A stretch of DNA of 47,023 bases from Gemmatimonadota bacterium (GTDB lineage: Bacteria; Gemmatimonadota; Gemmatimonadetes; Gemmatimonadales; GWC2-71-9). Position numbers and translations under genes: made by a program. Positions 23,603-32,353 of the stretch are shown one piece after another; the stretch's first letter is position 1, and each line of letters begins with the position of its first letter. The stretch spans positions 1-47,023 of the forward strand of contig QHUL01000062.1 in NCBI GenBank assembly GCA_003222115.1, written 5' to 3'. The notes beneath the pieces were generated by a model. The model had not been told where the DNA came from. It saw nothing but the letters and a program-made list of their open reading frames with translations, and made no database searches.

Positions 23603-24843
23603 GTCTCGTGTCGCAACGCTGCGATCGGATCGAGGCGCGCCGCGCGGCTCGCTGGATAGACGCCGGCCACGATGCCCACGCCCGCGCCCAGGATGACCCC
23701 CACGAGGATCGACCAGGGAGCCACGGCCGCGGGCAGGGGGGTGGTGGCGGCGACCGCGGCGGCGAGCGCGCTGCCCGTGGCGACGCCGCCCGTCGCCCCG
23801 ACCGTGGCCAGCGTCGTCGCCTCGACGAGGAACTGCCGGAGGATGTCCCGCCGCCGGGCGCCGAGCGACTTGCGGATCCCGATCTCGCGGGTGCGCTCGG
23901 CCACCGCCATGAGCATGATGTTCATGATCACGATCCCGCCGACCACGAGCGAGATCGCCACCAGCCCCGGCAGGGCGACGAACAGCACCCGGCTGATCTT
24001 GCCCCAGAAGTCGAGGACCTCGTCCGCGGTTTCCAGGGCGAAGTCGTCCGGCTCACGGGGTCGCAGGTGGCGGCGGCTGCGCATGACGGCCTCGGCTTGC
24101 AGCATCGCCTCCCGCATCTCGGGGAGCGAGTTGGCCTTCACCGCCAGCGCTTCGACCACGCGCGGCGGATTGACGTAGCGTTTGACCGGCGCCGCCGCCG
24201 GCGCCACCGCGAACTTGTCGAGCGACAGTCCGAACAGGTTCCCCTGCTTCTCCACCACGCCGATCACCCGATAGGGCATGTCGTAGAGCTTCACCTCCTG
24301 CCCGATCGGGTCCCGGGCCTCGAACAGCTTCTCCGCCAGCTCGTGCCCCAGCACGACCACCGCCACGCCGGCCTGGACCTCCCGCGGCGTAAAGGCGCGG
24401 CCCTGCTCGATTCGCAGCGAGCGGATGTCGAAGAACGGCTCCGTCGCGGCGGTGATCTGGACGTCCTTCGCCTGCTTGCGCCCGGCCGTCAGCGTGGCGC
24501 GCGTGCTCGATTCCCAGGCGGTCAGCACCGGCGTTGTGACACCGCGCACGACCGCCTGCGCGTCGTCGTAGGTGATCTGCGGGCGCCGCAGCCACGACTT
24601 CCGCATCGAGTCCGTCACGTTGCCGATCTGCACGTCGGGGAATCGCCGCAGCCGGAACGTGTTCACGCCGAGGATCGTACCCGCGAACTTGTCCGTCATG
24701 TAGCGGTTCATCCCCTGGACCACCGAGACGACCGCGATGAGGAACATCACGCCGATGAACACGCCGACGATGGAGAAGACGCTCTTCAGCTTCTGCGCCC
24801 GGATGGTCTGGAAGGCGAGGCGGATGGCTTCGAAGAAGGGCAT
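23599..24843 (-). CDS. MacB-like ABC permease, subtype B (pair 2)
   Basis: 414 aa. It starts with FEAIRLAFQTIRAQKLKSVF, almost identical to the permease at 26105 (FAEAVRLAFQTIRAQKLKSVF). Both share RIEQGRAFTP, the MRSRRHLRP segment and the ERTREIGIRKSLGARRRDIL loop, so they are recent paralogues. One N-terminal and three C-terminal helices flank the periplasmic domain. It is translationally coupled by ATGA to the subtype A gene that follows. The start at 24843 is 16 bases past the previous permease stop. Confidence 0.87.
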   Translation of the reverse strand: MPFFEAIRLAFQTIRAQKLKSVFSIVGVFIGVMFLIAVVSVVQGMNRYMTDKFAGTILGVNTFRLRRFPDVQIGNVTDSMRKSWLRRPQITYDDAQAVVRGVTTPVLTAWESSTRATLTAGRKQAKDVQITAATEPFFDIRSLRIEQGRAFTPREVQAGVAVVVLGHELAEKLFEARDPIGQEVKLYDMPYRVIGVVEKQGNLFGLSLDKFAVAPAAAPVKRYVNPPRVVEALAVKANSLPEMREAMLQAEAVMRSRRHLRPREPDDFALETADEVLDFWGKISRVLFVALPGLVAISLVVGGIVIMNIMLMAVAERTREIGIRKSLGARRRDILRQFLVEATTLATVGATGGVATGSALAAAVAATTPLPAAVAPWSILVGVILGAGVGIVAGVYPASRAARLDPIAALRHET

Positions 24844-24859
24844 GGCGTCGCGCTAGGTC

Positions 24860-26101
24860 TTATTCGTACCGCAGCGCCTCCACCGGGTCGAGCCGTGCGG
24901 CGCGGATGGCGGGGTAGATGCCGAACAGGATTCCGGTGACCGCCGCCGCCGCGAGCGCCGCGACGATCGAGCCCATGGGGACGTGCGCCCGGACGGGGGT
25001 GGCGGCGGCGATCAGGAGCGCCACGACGCCGCCCGCGATCATGCCGCACACGCCGCCCGCGAGGGTGAGGGTCGCCGCCTCCACCAGGAACTGCCAGAGG
25101 ATCTCGCGCCGCCTCGCCCCCAGGGCCTTGCGCACGCCGATCTCGCGCGTCCGCTCGGTCACCGAGATCATCATGATGGCCACGACGCCGACGCCGCCGA
25201 CTGCCAGCCCCACCATCGAGAGCACGATCATCACCACGCGAAGCACGAGCGTCGTGCTGTTCACGCTCTCGAGGAACTTCTCCTGGGACACGACGGCGAA
25301 GTTGTTTTCCTGCCCGGGCCGCAGCCCGCGCGCCACGCGCAGCGCGACGGTCACGTCCTCCATCGCCTGCAGCGTGGTCGCCGAATCGGTGGGCCCCACG
25401 AGGAAGCTCATCCAGCCCTTCCAGTAGGGGACGTACTTCACGAAGGCGCCGTGCGGCAGGAAGGCCTGGAAGTTGTTCTCCTCGCCGAACAGGCTGGGCG
25501 GCGGGTTGAACACGCCGATCACGGTGTAGGGGAGGCCCGCGATCCTGACGACGCGTCCGATCGGGTCGAGGTGCCCGAAGAGCCAGTCGGCGAGCTTCTG
25601 GTTGATCACCACGACCTGGGAGGACGCCGCGTCCTCGAGCGCCGTGAAGGAGCGGCCCGGATAGACGTCGCCCCCGGCGACCTTCACCCAGTCGGCGCTG
25701 CGGCCGCTCAGGTCCACGGACGAGGTCTTGCGGGCGCCGTAGGCGACATTGCTGCCCGCGCCCGCGTTCTCGTCCACGGCGACGAACGCCACGCTCGCCA
25801 CCTGGCGAATGAGGCGGGCGTCCTCGACCTTCATCGAGGGATTGCGGCGCCAGGGGCAGTTCTCGTCCGTGTCGTCGCAGATGCTGACCCCGCCCTGGAA
25901 GTGGCGTCCCACCCAGAAGGTCTTCGGGCCCGACTGCTCCAGCATGTCGCTCACGCCCTTGTTGAAGCCGCTGATGAGCGCGCCGATCACCATCACGACC
26001 ATCACGCCGATCGCGACGCCCAGGATCGTGAGCGCGGCGCGGACCTTGTTGGCGCGCAGCGAATCGAGCGCGATGCCGACGCCTTCGAGCAGGGGGGTCA
26101 C
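24860..26101 (-). CDS. MacB-like ABC permease, subtype A (pair 1)
   Basis: 413 aa from GTG 26101, 3 bases after the stop of the subtype B permease. Family features are as in its paralogue at 22367: VGIALDSLRANKVRAALTIL opening, FtsX loop RTREIGVRKALGARRREIL, final DPVEALRYE. Unlike its paralogue, the periplasmic domain has two cysteines in ICDDTDENCPW, which may form a disulfide. It probably pairs with the 26105 permease and uses the separate ATPase at 27344. Confidence 0.87.
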   Translation of the reverse strand: MTPLLEGVGIALDSLRANKVRAALTILGVAIGVMVVMVIGALISGFNKGVSDMLEQSGPKTFWVGRHFQGGVSICDDTDENCPWRRNPSMKVEDARLIRQVASVAFVAVDENAGAGSNVAYGARKTSSVDLSGRSADWVKVAGGDVYPGRSFTALEDAASSQVVVINQKLADWLFGHLDPIGRVVRIAGLPYTVIGVFNPPPSLFGEENNFQAFLPHGAFVKYVPYWKGWMSFLVGPTDSATTLQAMEDVTVALRVARGLRPGQENNFAVVSQEKFLESVNSTTLVLRVVMIVLSMVGLAVGGVGVVAIMMISVTERTREIGVRKALGARRREILWQFLVEAATLTLAGGVCGMIAGGVVALLIAAATPVRAHVPMGSIVAALAAAAVTGILFGIYPAIRAARLDPVEALRYE

Positions 26102-26104
26102 GCG

Positions 26105-27343
26105 CTACTCATGGCGCAGCGCCACGATGGGATCGAGCCGGGCGGCGCGGCTCGCGGGATACACGCCCGCGACGATGCCGACACCGGCGCCCAGCAGCAC
26201 GCCGAGCACGATCGAGACCGGCGACACGGAGGCGGGGAGCGGGGTCGCGGCGTTGAGGGCGACCGAGAGCCCGATCCCCGTGGCCACGCCGAGCACGGCG
26301 CCGATCGCGGCGAGCGTGGCCGACTCGGCGAGGAACTGTCGCAGGATGTCGCGCCGGCGGGCGCCGAGCGATTTGCGGATGCCGATCTCGCGGGTGCGCT
26401 CCGCCACCGCCATCAGCATGATGTTCATGATGACGATGCCGCCCACCACGAGGGCGATGAGCACGAGCCCCGGACCGACGGCCAGCAGGATGCGGTTGAT
26501 CTTGCCCCAGAAGTCGAGCACGCCCTCCGAGGTCTCGAGGACGAAGTTGTCGTCCTGCTGCGGGCGCAGGTGCCGGCGGCTCCGCATGATGCCCTCCACC
26601 TGCCCCATCGCCTCGCGCATCTCGACCTCGGAGCTCGCCTTCACCATCAGCGCGTCGATGACCCCCGGGGGGTTCACCTCCCGCTGGATGGGGGAGACCG
26701 CGGGCGCGATCACGAACTTGTCGAGCGAGATGCCGAGCAGGTTGCCGCGCCGCTCGGCCACGCCGATGACGCGGTAGGGGATGCCGTGGATGCGGACCGA
26801 CTTGCCGAGCGGGTCCCGCCCTTCGAACAGCTTGTCCGCGAGATCGTGGCCCATCACGAGCACGGTAGCGCCGCCGCGCGCCTCCTGCGGGGTGAAGGCG
26901 CGGCCCTGCTCGATGCGGATGTTGCGGATGTCGAAGTAGCGCTCCGTCGCCCCCTGCAGCGAGACCTGCTTCGCCTTCTTGCTGCCGTACTCCACGTCCC
27001 CGCGGTCCTCGGACCACCACGCCGTGATCACCGGGATGGTGATGCCGTTCGACACCGCATCCGCGTCCTCGAAGCTGATGCGCGGCCGGCGCCGCCACGC
27101 CCGCCAGGTCGAGTCCGAGACGTTGGGGGTGAAGTTCGGCCGCCGGCGCAGGTGGAACGTGTTCACGCCGATGAGCGTCCCCGCGAACTTCTCGGTCATG
27201 TAGACGTTCATCCCGTTGACGATCGACCAGGCACCGATCAGAAACGCGACGCCGATGAAGACGCCGACCGCCGAGAACACGCTCTTCAGCTTCTGGGCCC
27301 GGATAGTCTGGAAGGCGAGCCGGACGGCCTCGGCGAAGTGCAC
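26105..27343 (-). CDS. MacB-like ABC permease, subtype B (pair 1)
   Basis: 412 aa from GTG 27343, directly abutting the ATPase stop (TGA followed by GTG), so the two are surely co-translated. One N-terminal helix, a periplasmic MacB_PCD domain with YFDIRNIRIEQGRAFTP and PYRVIGVAERRGNLLG, and three C-terminal FtsX helices are visible. It is the first of six permeases and a close paralogue of the one at 23599. Confidence 0.88.
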   Translation of the reverse strand: MHFAEAVRLAFQTIRAQKLKSVFSAVGVFIGVAFLIGAWSIVNGMNVYMTEKFAGTLIGVNTFHLRRRPNFTPNVSDSTWRAWRRRPRISFEDADAVSNGITIPVITAWWSEDRGDVEYGSKKAKQVSLQGATERYFDIRNIRIEQGRAFTPQEARGGATVLVMGHDLADKLFEGRDPLGKSVRIHGIPYRVIGVAERRGNLLGISLDKFVIAPAVSPIQREVNPPGVIDALMVKASSEVEMREAMGQVEGIMRSRRHLRPQQDDNFVLETSEGVLDFWGKINRILLAVGPGLVLIALVVGGIVIMNIMLMAVAERTREIGIRKSLGARRRDILRQFLAESATLAAIGAVLGVATGIGLSVALNAATPLPASVSPVSIVLGVLLGAGVGIVAGVYPASRAARLDPIVALRHE

Positions 27344-28075
27344 TCAGGCCGCCTGGCGCCGGTCGGTGGCGATGAGGCCGTCGCGCAGGGTCACGACCCG
27401 CGCGGCATGCGCGGCGATGTCGTGCTCGTGGGTGACCATCACGATCGTCTGGCCCTGGCGGTGCAGGTCGGCGAACACGCCCATGAGCTCGGCGCTCGTC
27501 GCCGAGTCGAGGTTCCCGGTGGGTTCGTCGGCGAGCAGGATGCTCGGCTCGTTCACGAGCGCCCGGGCGATTGCCACCCGCTGCCGCTGCCCCCCCGACA
27601 GCTCGTTCGGCTTGTGCGCCATGCGGTCGCTTAGCCCCACACGCTCGAGCGCCCGCGCCGCGCGCCGCCGCCGGTCCGGCGCGGCCACGCCCGCGTAGAT
27701 CAGCGGCAGCTCCACGTTGTGCAGCGAGGTGGCGCGTGGCAGCAGGTTGAAGGTCTGGAAGACGAAGCCGATCTCCTTGTTGCGGATGCGCGCCAGCTCG
27801 TCGTCGGACAGGTCGCTCACTTTCAGGCCGTTGAGCCAGTACTCGCCCGCGCTGGGCGTGTCGAGGCAGCCGACGAGGTTCATGAGCGTCGACTTCCCCG
27901 ATCCCGAGGGGCCCATCACGGCCACGTACTCGTTCTTGCGGATCTGCAGGCTCACGCCGCGCAGCGCGCGCACGACCTCGCCCCCCATGTCGTAGTCGCG
28001 GGCGAGCTTGTGCGTGAGAATCACGATGTCCGGCTGTGGCGTGTCGCCGGTGCGGAACTCCTGGAGGCCGGGCAT
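27344..28075 (-). CDS. ABC transporter ATPase (MacB/LolD type), sole ATPase of the cluster
   Basis: 243 aa. Walker A is GPSGSGKS (55-62), the Q-loop is VFQTFNLLP, the signature is [15 protein letters not shown], Walker B is [12 protein letters not shown] and the switch His is in VTHEHD. The N-terminal ~20 residues are an extension before the first strand. This is the LolD/MacB/FtsE group, which powers mechanotransmission permeases. It lies between the adaptor (2 bases away) and the first permease. All six downstream permeases lack their own ATPase, so this one must serve them unless another comes from elsewhere. Confidence 0.93.
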   Translation of the reverse strand: MPGLQEFRTGDTPQPDIVILTHKLARDYDMGGEVVRALRGVSLQIRKNEYVAVMGPSGSGKSTLMNLVGCLDTPSAGEYWLNGLKVSDLSDDELARIRNKEIGFVFQTFNLLPRATSLHNVELPLIYAGVAAPDRRRRAARALERVGLSDRMAHKPNELSGGQRQRVAIARALVNEPSILLADEPTGNLDSATSAELMGVFADLHRQGQTIVMVTHEHDIAAHAARVVTLRDGLIATDRRQAA

Positions 28076-28077
28076 GC

Positions 28078-29349
28078 CTACTTCTTCTTCTTGGTGGTGT
28101 CGGCCGCCTGCTTCATCGGGCGCACGCGGGCGCTGTCCTTCAGATCACGGATCGACTGGTACGGGCCGGCGACGATCGTCTCGCCCTCCTTCAAGCCGTC
28201 CGCCACTTCGAAGTACTCGTCGCCCGCGATACCCACCTTCACGGGCCGGAAGGCCGCCACGCCGTTCGCGACCACGAAGACGCCTTCCGCTTCCCGCTTC
28301 TTGCGGGCGAAGGCGCTCGTGTCCACGGGCCGATTCTCGGTCGAGATCACCTTGTTCTCGCGCACCGTCAGGGCGATGATGGGGATCGACAGCACCTGCT
28401 TGCGCGTGTCCGTGACGACGCGCGCCGTGGCCGAGAGATCGGGCCGCACGTCGCCCGGCGGGTGGTTGAGGGTGATCTCGACCTCGTAGTCGACGGCCCG
28501 CTCGTTCTGGCCCGTGGCCGTGCTGGTCGCCGTGAGGATGCTCGAGTTGGAGATCTTCGTCACGCGGCCGGTGAACGTGGTGTCGGGGAACGCGTCGATC
28601 GACACTTCGACGGAGTCGCCCAGGTGCACGCGCACGACGTCGGTCTCGTCCACGCGCACCTTCGCCTGGATGACCGAGAGGTCGGAGACGGTCAGCAGCA
28701 GCCCGACGTCCTTGGAGAACGTGCCGGGCACGGCGACCTCGCCTTCCTCCACGGCGAGTCGCGTGACCCGGCCCGACATCGGGGCCGTGATGTGGGTCTT
28801 GCGGAGATTGTCCCGGGCCTCCTGCACCGCGGCGCGCGACTGATCGACCTGGTGCTCGGCGGCGTTGAGGTTCGCCTCGGCGATGTCGTTTGCCGTCTCG
28901 GCCTGCTCGAGCTGCTCCGTCGAAATGAGGTTCGGGTTCTGCTGGTGCAGCTCCTTGGTCCGTCCCAGGGCGCGCTGCGCCTGGTCGCGGTTCGCCCGCG
29001 CCTGCACGGCCCCCGCCTGGGCCGCCGACAACAATGCCTGGGCGCGCTGCAGGTTGGCTTCGTAGATCGTGGGGTCGATCTGCAGCAGGAACTGGCCGTT
29101 GGTCACGAGGTCCCCCTCCCGCACGGCGAGCTTCGTGATCCGGCCCGTGATGTCGGCGCTGATGTCCACTTTCTTCTTGGGCTGGATCTTGCCGCTCGCC
29201 GTGACGGCCGCCACGAGGTCCCGCTTCGCGACGTTCTCGAATCGCACCTCGACGCCGCGGTCGCGCCGCGCGCCGGCGCTCACGACGACCAGGATCGCGA
29301 TCAGCGCGACGGCGCCGCTTCCCACGAGCACTTTGTTTCGCTTGGACAT
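28078..29349 (-). CDS. Periplasmic adaptor (HlyD/MacA family)
   Basis: 423 aa with one N-terminal membrane anchor (residues ~7-27). The biotinyl-lipoyl half-motif is [15 protein letters not shown] long alpha-hairpin (~90-190, rich in Ala/Gln/Asn) should contact TolC. The second lipoyl half is [19 protein letters not shown], followed by beta-barrel and membrane-proximal domains, and the protein ends in a Lys-rich tail. It links the inner-membrane permeases to the outer-membrane channel encoded just upstream. Confidence 0.92.
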   Translation of the reverse strand: MSKRNKVLVGSGAVALIAILVVVSAGARRDRGVEVRFENVAKRDLVAAVTASGKIQPKKKVDISADITGRITKLAVREGDLVTNGQFLLQIDPTIYEANLQRAQALLSAAQAGAVQARANRDQAQRALGRTKELHQQNPNLISTEQLEQAETANDIAEANLNAAEHQVDQSRAAVQEARDNLRKTHITAPMSGRVTRLAVEEGEVAVPGTFSKDVGLLLTVSDLSVIQAKVRVDETDVVRVHLGDSVEVSIDAFPDTTFTGRVTKISNSSILTATSTATGQNERAVDYEVEITLNHPPGDVRPDLSATARVVTDTRKQVLSIPIIALTVRENKVISTENRPVDTSAFARKKREAEGVFVVANGVAAFRPVKVGIAGDEYFEVADGLKEGETIVAGPYQSIRDLKDSARVRPMKQAADTTKKKK

Positions 29350-29367
29350 GTCGCTGGGGCCCTCTCG

Positions 29368-30843
29368 TTAGCGCAATGGCCGTCCGACCGCGGCTTCGAG
29401 CGCGGCCAGCGCCTTGTGATAGTCGTACACGGCCGTGACGTACTCCGACTCCGCCCGCAGCGCGGCGACCTGTGCGTCGAGCAGCTCGAAGAACGTCCCC
29501 GAGCCGACGCGATAACGCTCCGTGGCGAGCTGCAGCTGCTCCTGCGCCGCGGCGTGATTGGTGTCCTGGATCGCGATGGCCCGGTAGGCGCTCTGCAGGG
29601 TCAGGAACGCCTGGCTCACCTCCGTCTGCACGGCCAGGCCGCGCGCCCGCACCTGCTCCTCCAGATCGCCGTGCTGCGCCCGCGCCTCGGAGAGCTGGGT
29701 CTCACGCGAGAAGTTGCTGAAGACGGGCAGGGAAATCGTGAGCCGCGCCTGGAACGGCTGCTGCGTGAACGAGAACGGGTATTCCGCGTTCTGGCTGCGC
29801 AGCGCCTGCTCGTTGGCGCTGCCCCACACGTACTGGCTGCAGTCGGCCGGCGCGAGCCCCGCGCTCTGGCGGATCTGGTTGTTGTCGAGGCAGCTGCTGT
29901 ACTGCTGCCCATAAGCACCCTGCTGCCCGCGGATGATGGGGTCGAGTTGCGTGTACTTCTGCGTGAACCCCGACCAGGCCGCCGACAGGGACAGCGTCGG
30001 GCCGTAACTCGAGGCGGCGACCTTCACGCCCCAGCCGGCCGCCCGCTCGCGGGCGCGCAGCGCCTGGAGCGGCGGGTTCTGCGCCTCCGCCATCGTCAAG
30101 AGGTCGTTCAACACCCACGTCGGCGTCAGCACGGCGAAGCTATCCGTCAGCTGCACGGTCTCCACGTCCACCGGTGCCGTCACGCCGAGCTGCTCGAATA
30201 GCCGCAGCTTCTCGACGCTGACCTGCGTCTGGGCGCGCAGCAGGGCCACTTCGGCCTGGCCGCGAGCGACCTGCGCCTGGCGCACGTCGATCAACGTCGC
30301 CCGGCCCACGGCGTAACGCGCCTGGGCGAGCTTCAGGAACTCCTCGTTCCGGTCGAGTTGGCGACGCGCCACGTCCGCATTCTGCCGGGTCTGCAGCACC
30401 GTGAGGTACTGCTGGGTCACCGCGTTCGCGAGGCTCGTCGCGGCCCCGCCGACGTCCGCCTCCGCCGCGTTCTCCTGGGCTCCCCTGAGCCCGGGCTGCG
30501 ACAGCACCGCGCCCGACAACTCGTAGCTCAGTCCGATATTGTAGCTCGACGACAAGGTGGCGACGCTCTGCGAGAAGTTCGACGTCAGGAAGCGCTGCTG
30601 GCCCGGACCGCTGTAGGCGACGCCCCCGGAGACCATGACGGAGGGGAGGAGCAGGCTCGAGTAGGCACTGCGCGTGCCCCAGGCGGCGGGTCCGCGGTTG
30701 TTGAGCACCTGGCGGTAGGCGGGGTTATGCTCGCGGGCGATCGCGATGGCGTCGGCGAGCGACAGGGCGGCCGGAACCGGCTGCTGGGCAACGGCGACAG
30801 CCGGGCAGGCGAGGAGCCCGGCGGCGCACAGCACATGTCTCAT
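29368..30843 (-). CDS. TolC-family outer membrane efflux channel
   Basis: 491 aa. The signal peptide (LLACPAVAVAQ) ends near residue 20. The two TolC repeats are visible as long helices: SLADAIAIAREHNPAYRQ in repeat one, and a second with ALRARERAAGWGVKVAASSYGPTLSLS. A C-terminal helix ends AVYDYHKALAALEAAVGRPL. It is the first gene of the efflux operon. The ATG at 30843 was chosen because the signal peptide begins there; the upstream frame is non-coding promoter sequence. Confidence 0.9.
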   Translation of the reverse strand: MRHVLCAAGLLACPAVAVAQQPVPAALSLADAIAIAREHNPAYRQVLNNRGPAAWGTRSAYSSLLLPSVMVSGGVAYSGPGQQRFLTSNFSQSVATLSSSYNIGLSYELSGAVLSQPGLRGAQENAAEADVGGAATSLANAVTQQYLTVLQTRQNADVARRQLDRNEEFLKLAQARYAVGRATLIDVRQAQVARGQAEVALLRAQTQVSVEKLRLFEQLGVTAPVDVETVQLTDSFAVLTPTWVLNDLLTMAEAQNPPLQALRARERAAGWGVKVAASSYGPTLSLSAAWSGFTQKYTQLDPIIRGQQGAYGQQYSSCLDNNQIRQSAGLAPADCSQYVWGSANEQALRSQNAEYPFSFTQQPFQARLTISLPVFSNFSRETQLSEARAQHGDLEEQVRARGLAVQTEVSQAFLTLQSAYRAIAIQDTNHAAAQEQLQLATERYRVGSGTFFELLDAQVAALRAESEYVTAVYDYHKALAALEAAVGRPLR

Positions 30844-30945
30844 GCGAGTCCTTGGGCGGGTCGTGAGGTCGCCACCGAATACGCGCCACGGCCACCAGGG
30901 GTTTCGGCCAGGGCGCGTGCGCCTTCGGAGGGGCCAAGTCGTGGT

Positions 30946-30975
30946 AACGTAACGGCCTGCGACAACGAGGGTCAA
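30946..30975 (-). promoter_or_regulatory. Candidate promoter of the efflux operon
   Basis: On the minus strand TTGACC (30975-30970) and TACGTT (30951-30946) are separated by 18 bases, about 100 bases upstream of the tolC-like start. The -35 box overlaps the stop codon of the preceding gene. The rest of the 128-base gap shows nothing else recognisable. Confidence 0.4.
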
Positions 30976-31637
30976 GCCGCGGGCAGACGCTCCACGCTCA
31001 GGTGGCGGGCCGGGATCTCGATCTTCACGAGGCGGCCGTCGGGCGCGAGCCAGAGGTGGACGTCGCCGGCCGCGCCGCCCGTCACCGTGACGTGCCGCAG
31101 CGTCGCGGGATCGCGGTTCAGCGTCGTCGCCGCGAGCCCGAGGTCCTGCACGGTGAGCGCCTCACGCCTGCCGCTCCGGGGATAGATGGCCGCCAGCGCG
31201 CGGGGCACCGGGCGGGCGTACCACGCGACGAAGCGATACAGCGCGAACACGGAGTCGTCGAGCACGACCATCGGACCGCTGAGCGCGAACTCGCGCGCCC
31301 GCTCCGTGCGGCGGCCGAGGGTGCGGACCACGAACCGCGCGCGGCCCTGCTGGCCGAGGATGCGCTCCGGGCCCTGCGGCTCGATCACGTCGTACTCCAG
31401 GCTCACGGGCTGTGAGTCCGGCCCCACCTCGAGCGCGGGGCCGAGCACGACCACCGGGCGGCCCCTGCCGTAACGCACGTTGGTGACGAGCTTCCAGTGC
31501 TGTACGTGCTCACCGACCTGCACCGTGCTCAGGCGGAACCCCTCGCGCGCCACCTCGCCCGCGTCCTCCCGGATCACCAGCGTGCCTTCGTCGGCCGCGC
31601 CTTGCAGCGCCAGCAGGGCTACGAGCCAGGCGCTCAC
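30972..31637 (-). CDS. Secreted protein, unknown
   Basis: 221 aa from GTG 31637, with a short hydrophobic N-terminus ending ...ALQGAADEG that resembles a signal peptide. The rest is beta-rich: TLVIREDAGEVAREGFRL, HWKLVTNVRYG, VSLEYDVIEP and a late VHLWLAPDGRLVKIEIP strand pair. This is the look of a lipocalin-like or barrel-like periplasmic fold, but I do not recognise a Pfam family. The start overlaps the creatininase-family stop (GTGA), so the two are co-translated. Confidence 0.65.
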   Translation of the reverse strand: MSAWLVALLALQGAADEGTLVIREDAGEVAREGFRLSTVQVGEHVQHWKLVTNVRYGRGRPVVVLGPALEVGPDSQPVSLEYDVIEPQGPERILGQQGRARFVVRTLGRRTERAREFALSGPMVVLDDSVFALYRFVAWYARPVPRALAAIYPRSGRREALTVQDLGLAATTLNRDPATLRHVTVTGGAAGDVHLWLAPDGRLVKIEIPARHLSVERLPAA

Positions 31638-32353
31638 GCCGCGGCTCCGGCGAGCACTCGCGTCGCCACGCGCTCGTAAATCATCTTATACAGCCGCTCG
31701 CCCTTCTCCCGGGACGCGATGGAGGGGCGCCCGACGGACCCCGGTCCCGCGGGTGGCAGGGCGCCGCGGGCGCCGCGCCGGTAGCGCTGGCGCTGCCGCG
31801 CGGGCAGCACGAAGTCCTGCGCCAGGTCCATGCGCACCGCGTGGGGCGCCAGGTAGAGCAGCAGCGACGTGTCGAGCTCGCTGCCGTGCATCGGGCCATC
31901 GGCGTCTTCGAGGTGGCCGGCGAAGTCGAGCGCGAAGATATCGACCGTGAAGATCCGGGCCTGGCGGGTCCGCAGCGTGGACAGCGCTTCCTGGTGCGGG
32001 TCGTGGCCGTGGGCCGTGAGGATGATGAACGACTCGATGCCGGCCTGCTCCCAGGAGCCGAGCAGATCGTTCATCCAACGGTGCAGCGTCTTGCGCCGCA
32101 CGGTCGCGTTGCCGGGATAGGGGCGCTTGGTCGCGGTATTGACGCCGTACTCCACGGTCGGCGCGCGCAGGATGCGGAACTCGGCCGAGAGGTCGTCGGC
32201 GAGGCGCTCGACGAGGATGGTGTCGCACCCCAGCGGGAGATGGGGTCCGTGCTGCTCGCAGGTGCCGACGGGTACGAGGAGGCGGGGGTCACGCTCCAGC
32301 GCGGCCCGCACCTCGTCCGGAACGAGGGTCTTCAAGTGCAGCGGATCGCGCAT
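31634..32353 (-). CDS. Creatininase-family amidohydrolase
   Basis: 239 aa. Metal-binding motifs of the creatinine amidohydrolase family are present: GTCEQHGPHLPLGCDT (E, H and D ligands), AHGHD and MHGSELDTS. Relatives include creatininase and MftE, the mycofactocin peptidase. No mycofactocin gene is visible here, so the substrate is open. The segment before the C-terminal helix is Arg-rich (QRQRYRRGARG). Its ATG at 32353 overlaps the divergent histidine-kinase start by 18 bases if that gene starts at 32336. Confidence 0.8.
   Translation of the reverse strand: MRDPLHLKTLVPDEVRAALERDPRLLVPVGTCEQHGPHLPLGCDTILVERLADDLSAEFRILRAPTVEYGVNTATKRPYPGNATVRRKTLHRWMNDLLGSWEQAGIESFIILTAHGHDPHQEALSTLRTRQARIFTVDIFALDFAGHLEDADGPMHGSELDTSLLLYLAPHAVRMDLAQDFVLPARQRQRYRRGARGALPPAGPGSVGRPSIASREKGERLYKMIYERVATRVLAGAAA

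Noticed and set aside
31841-32335. N-terminal extension of the histidine kinase back to 31841
   Set aside because: The extension lies antisense across the creatininase-family gene, which has intact metal motifs, and the hydrophobic signal-like start of the kinase begins at about 32336.
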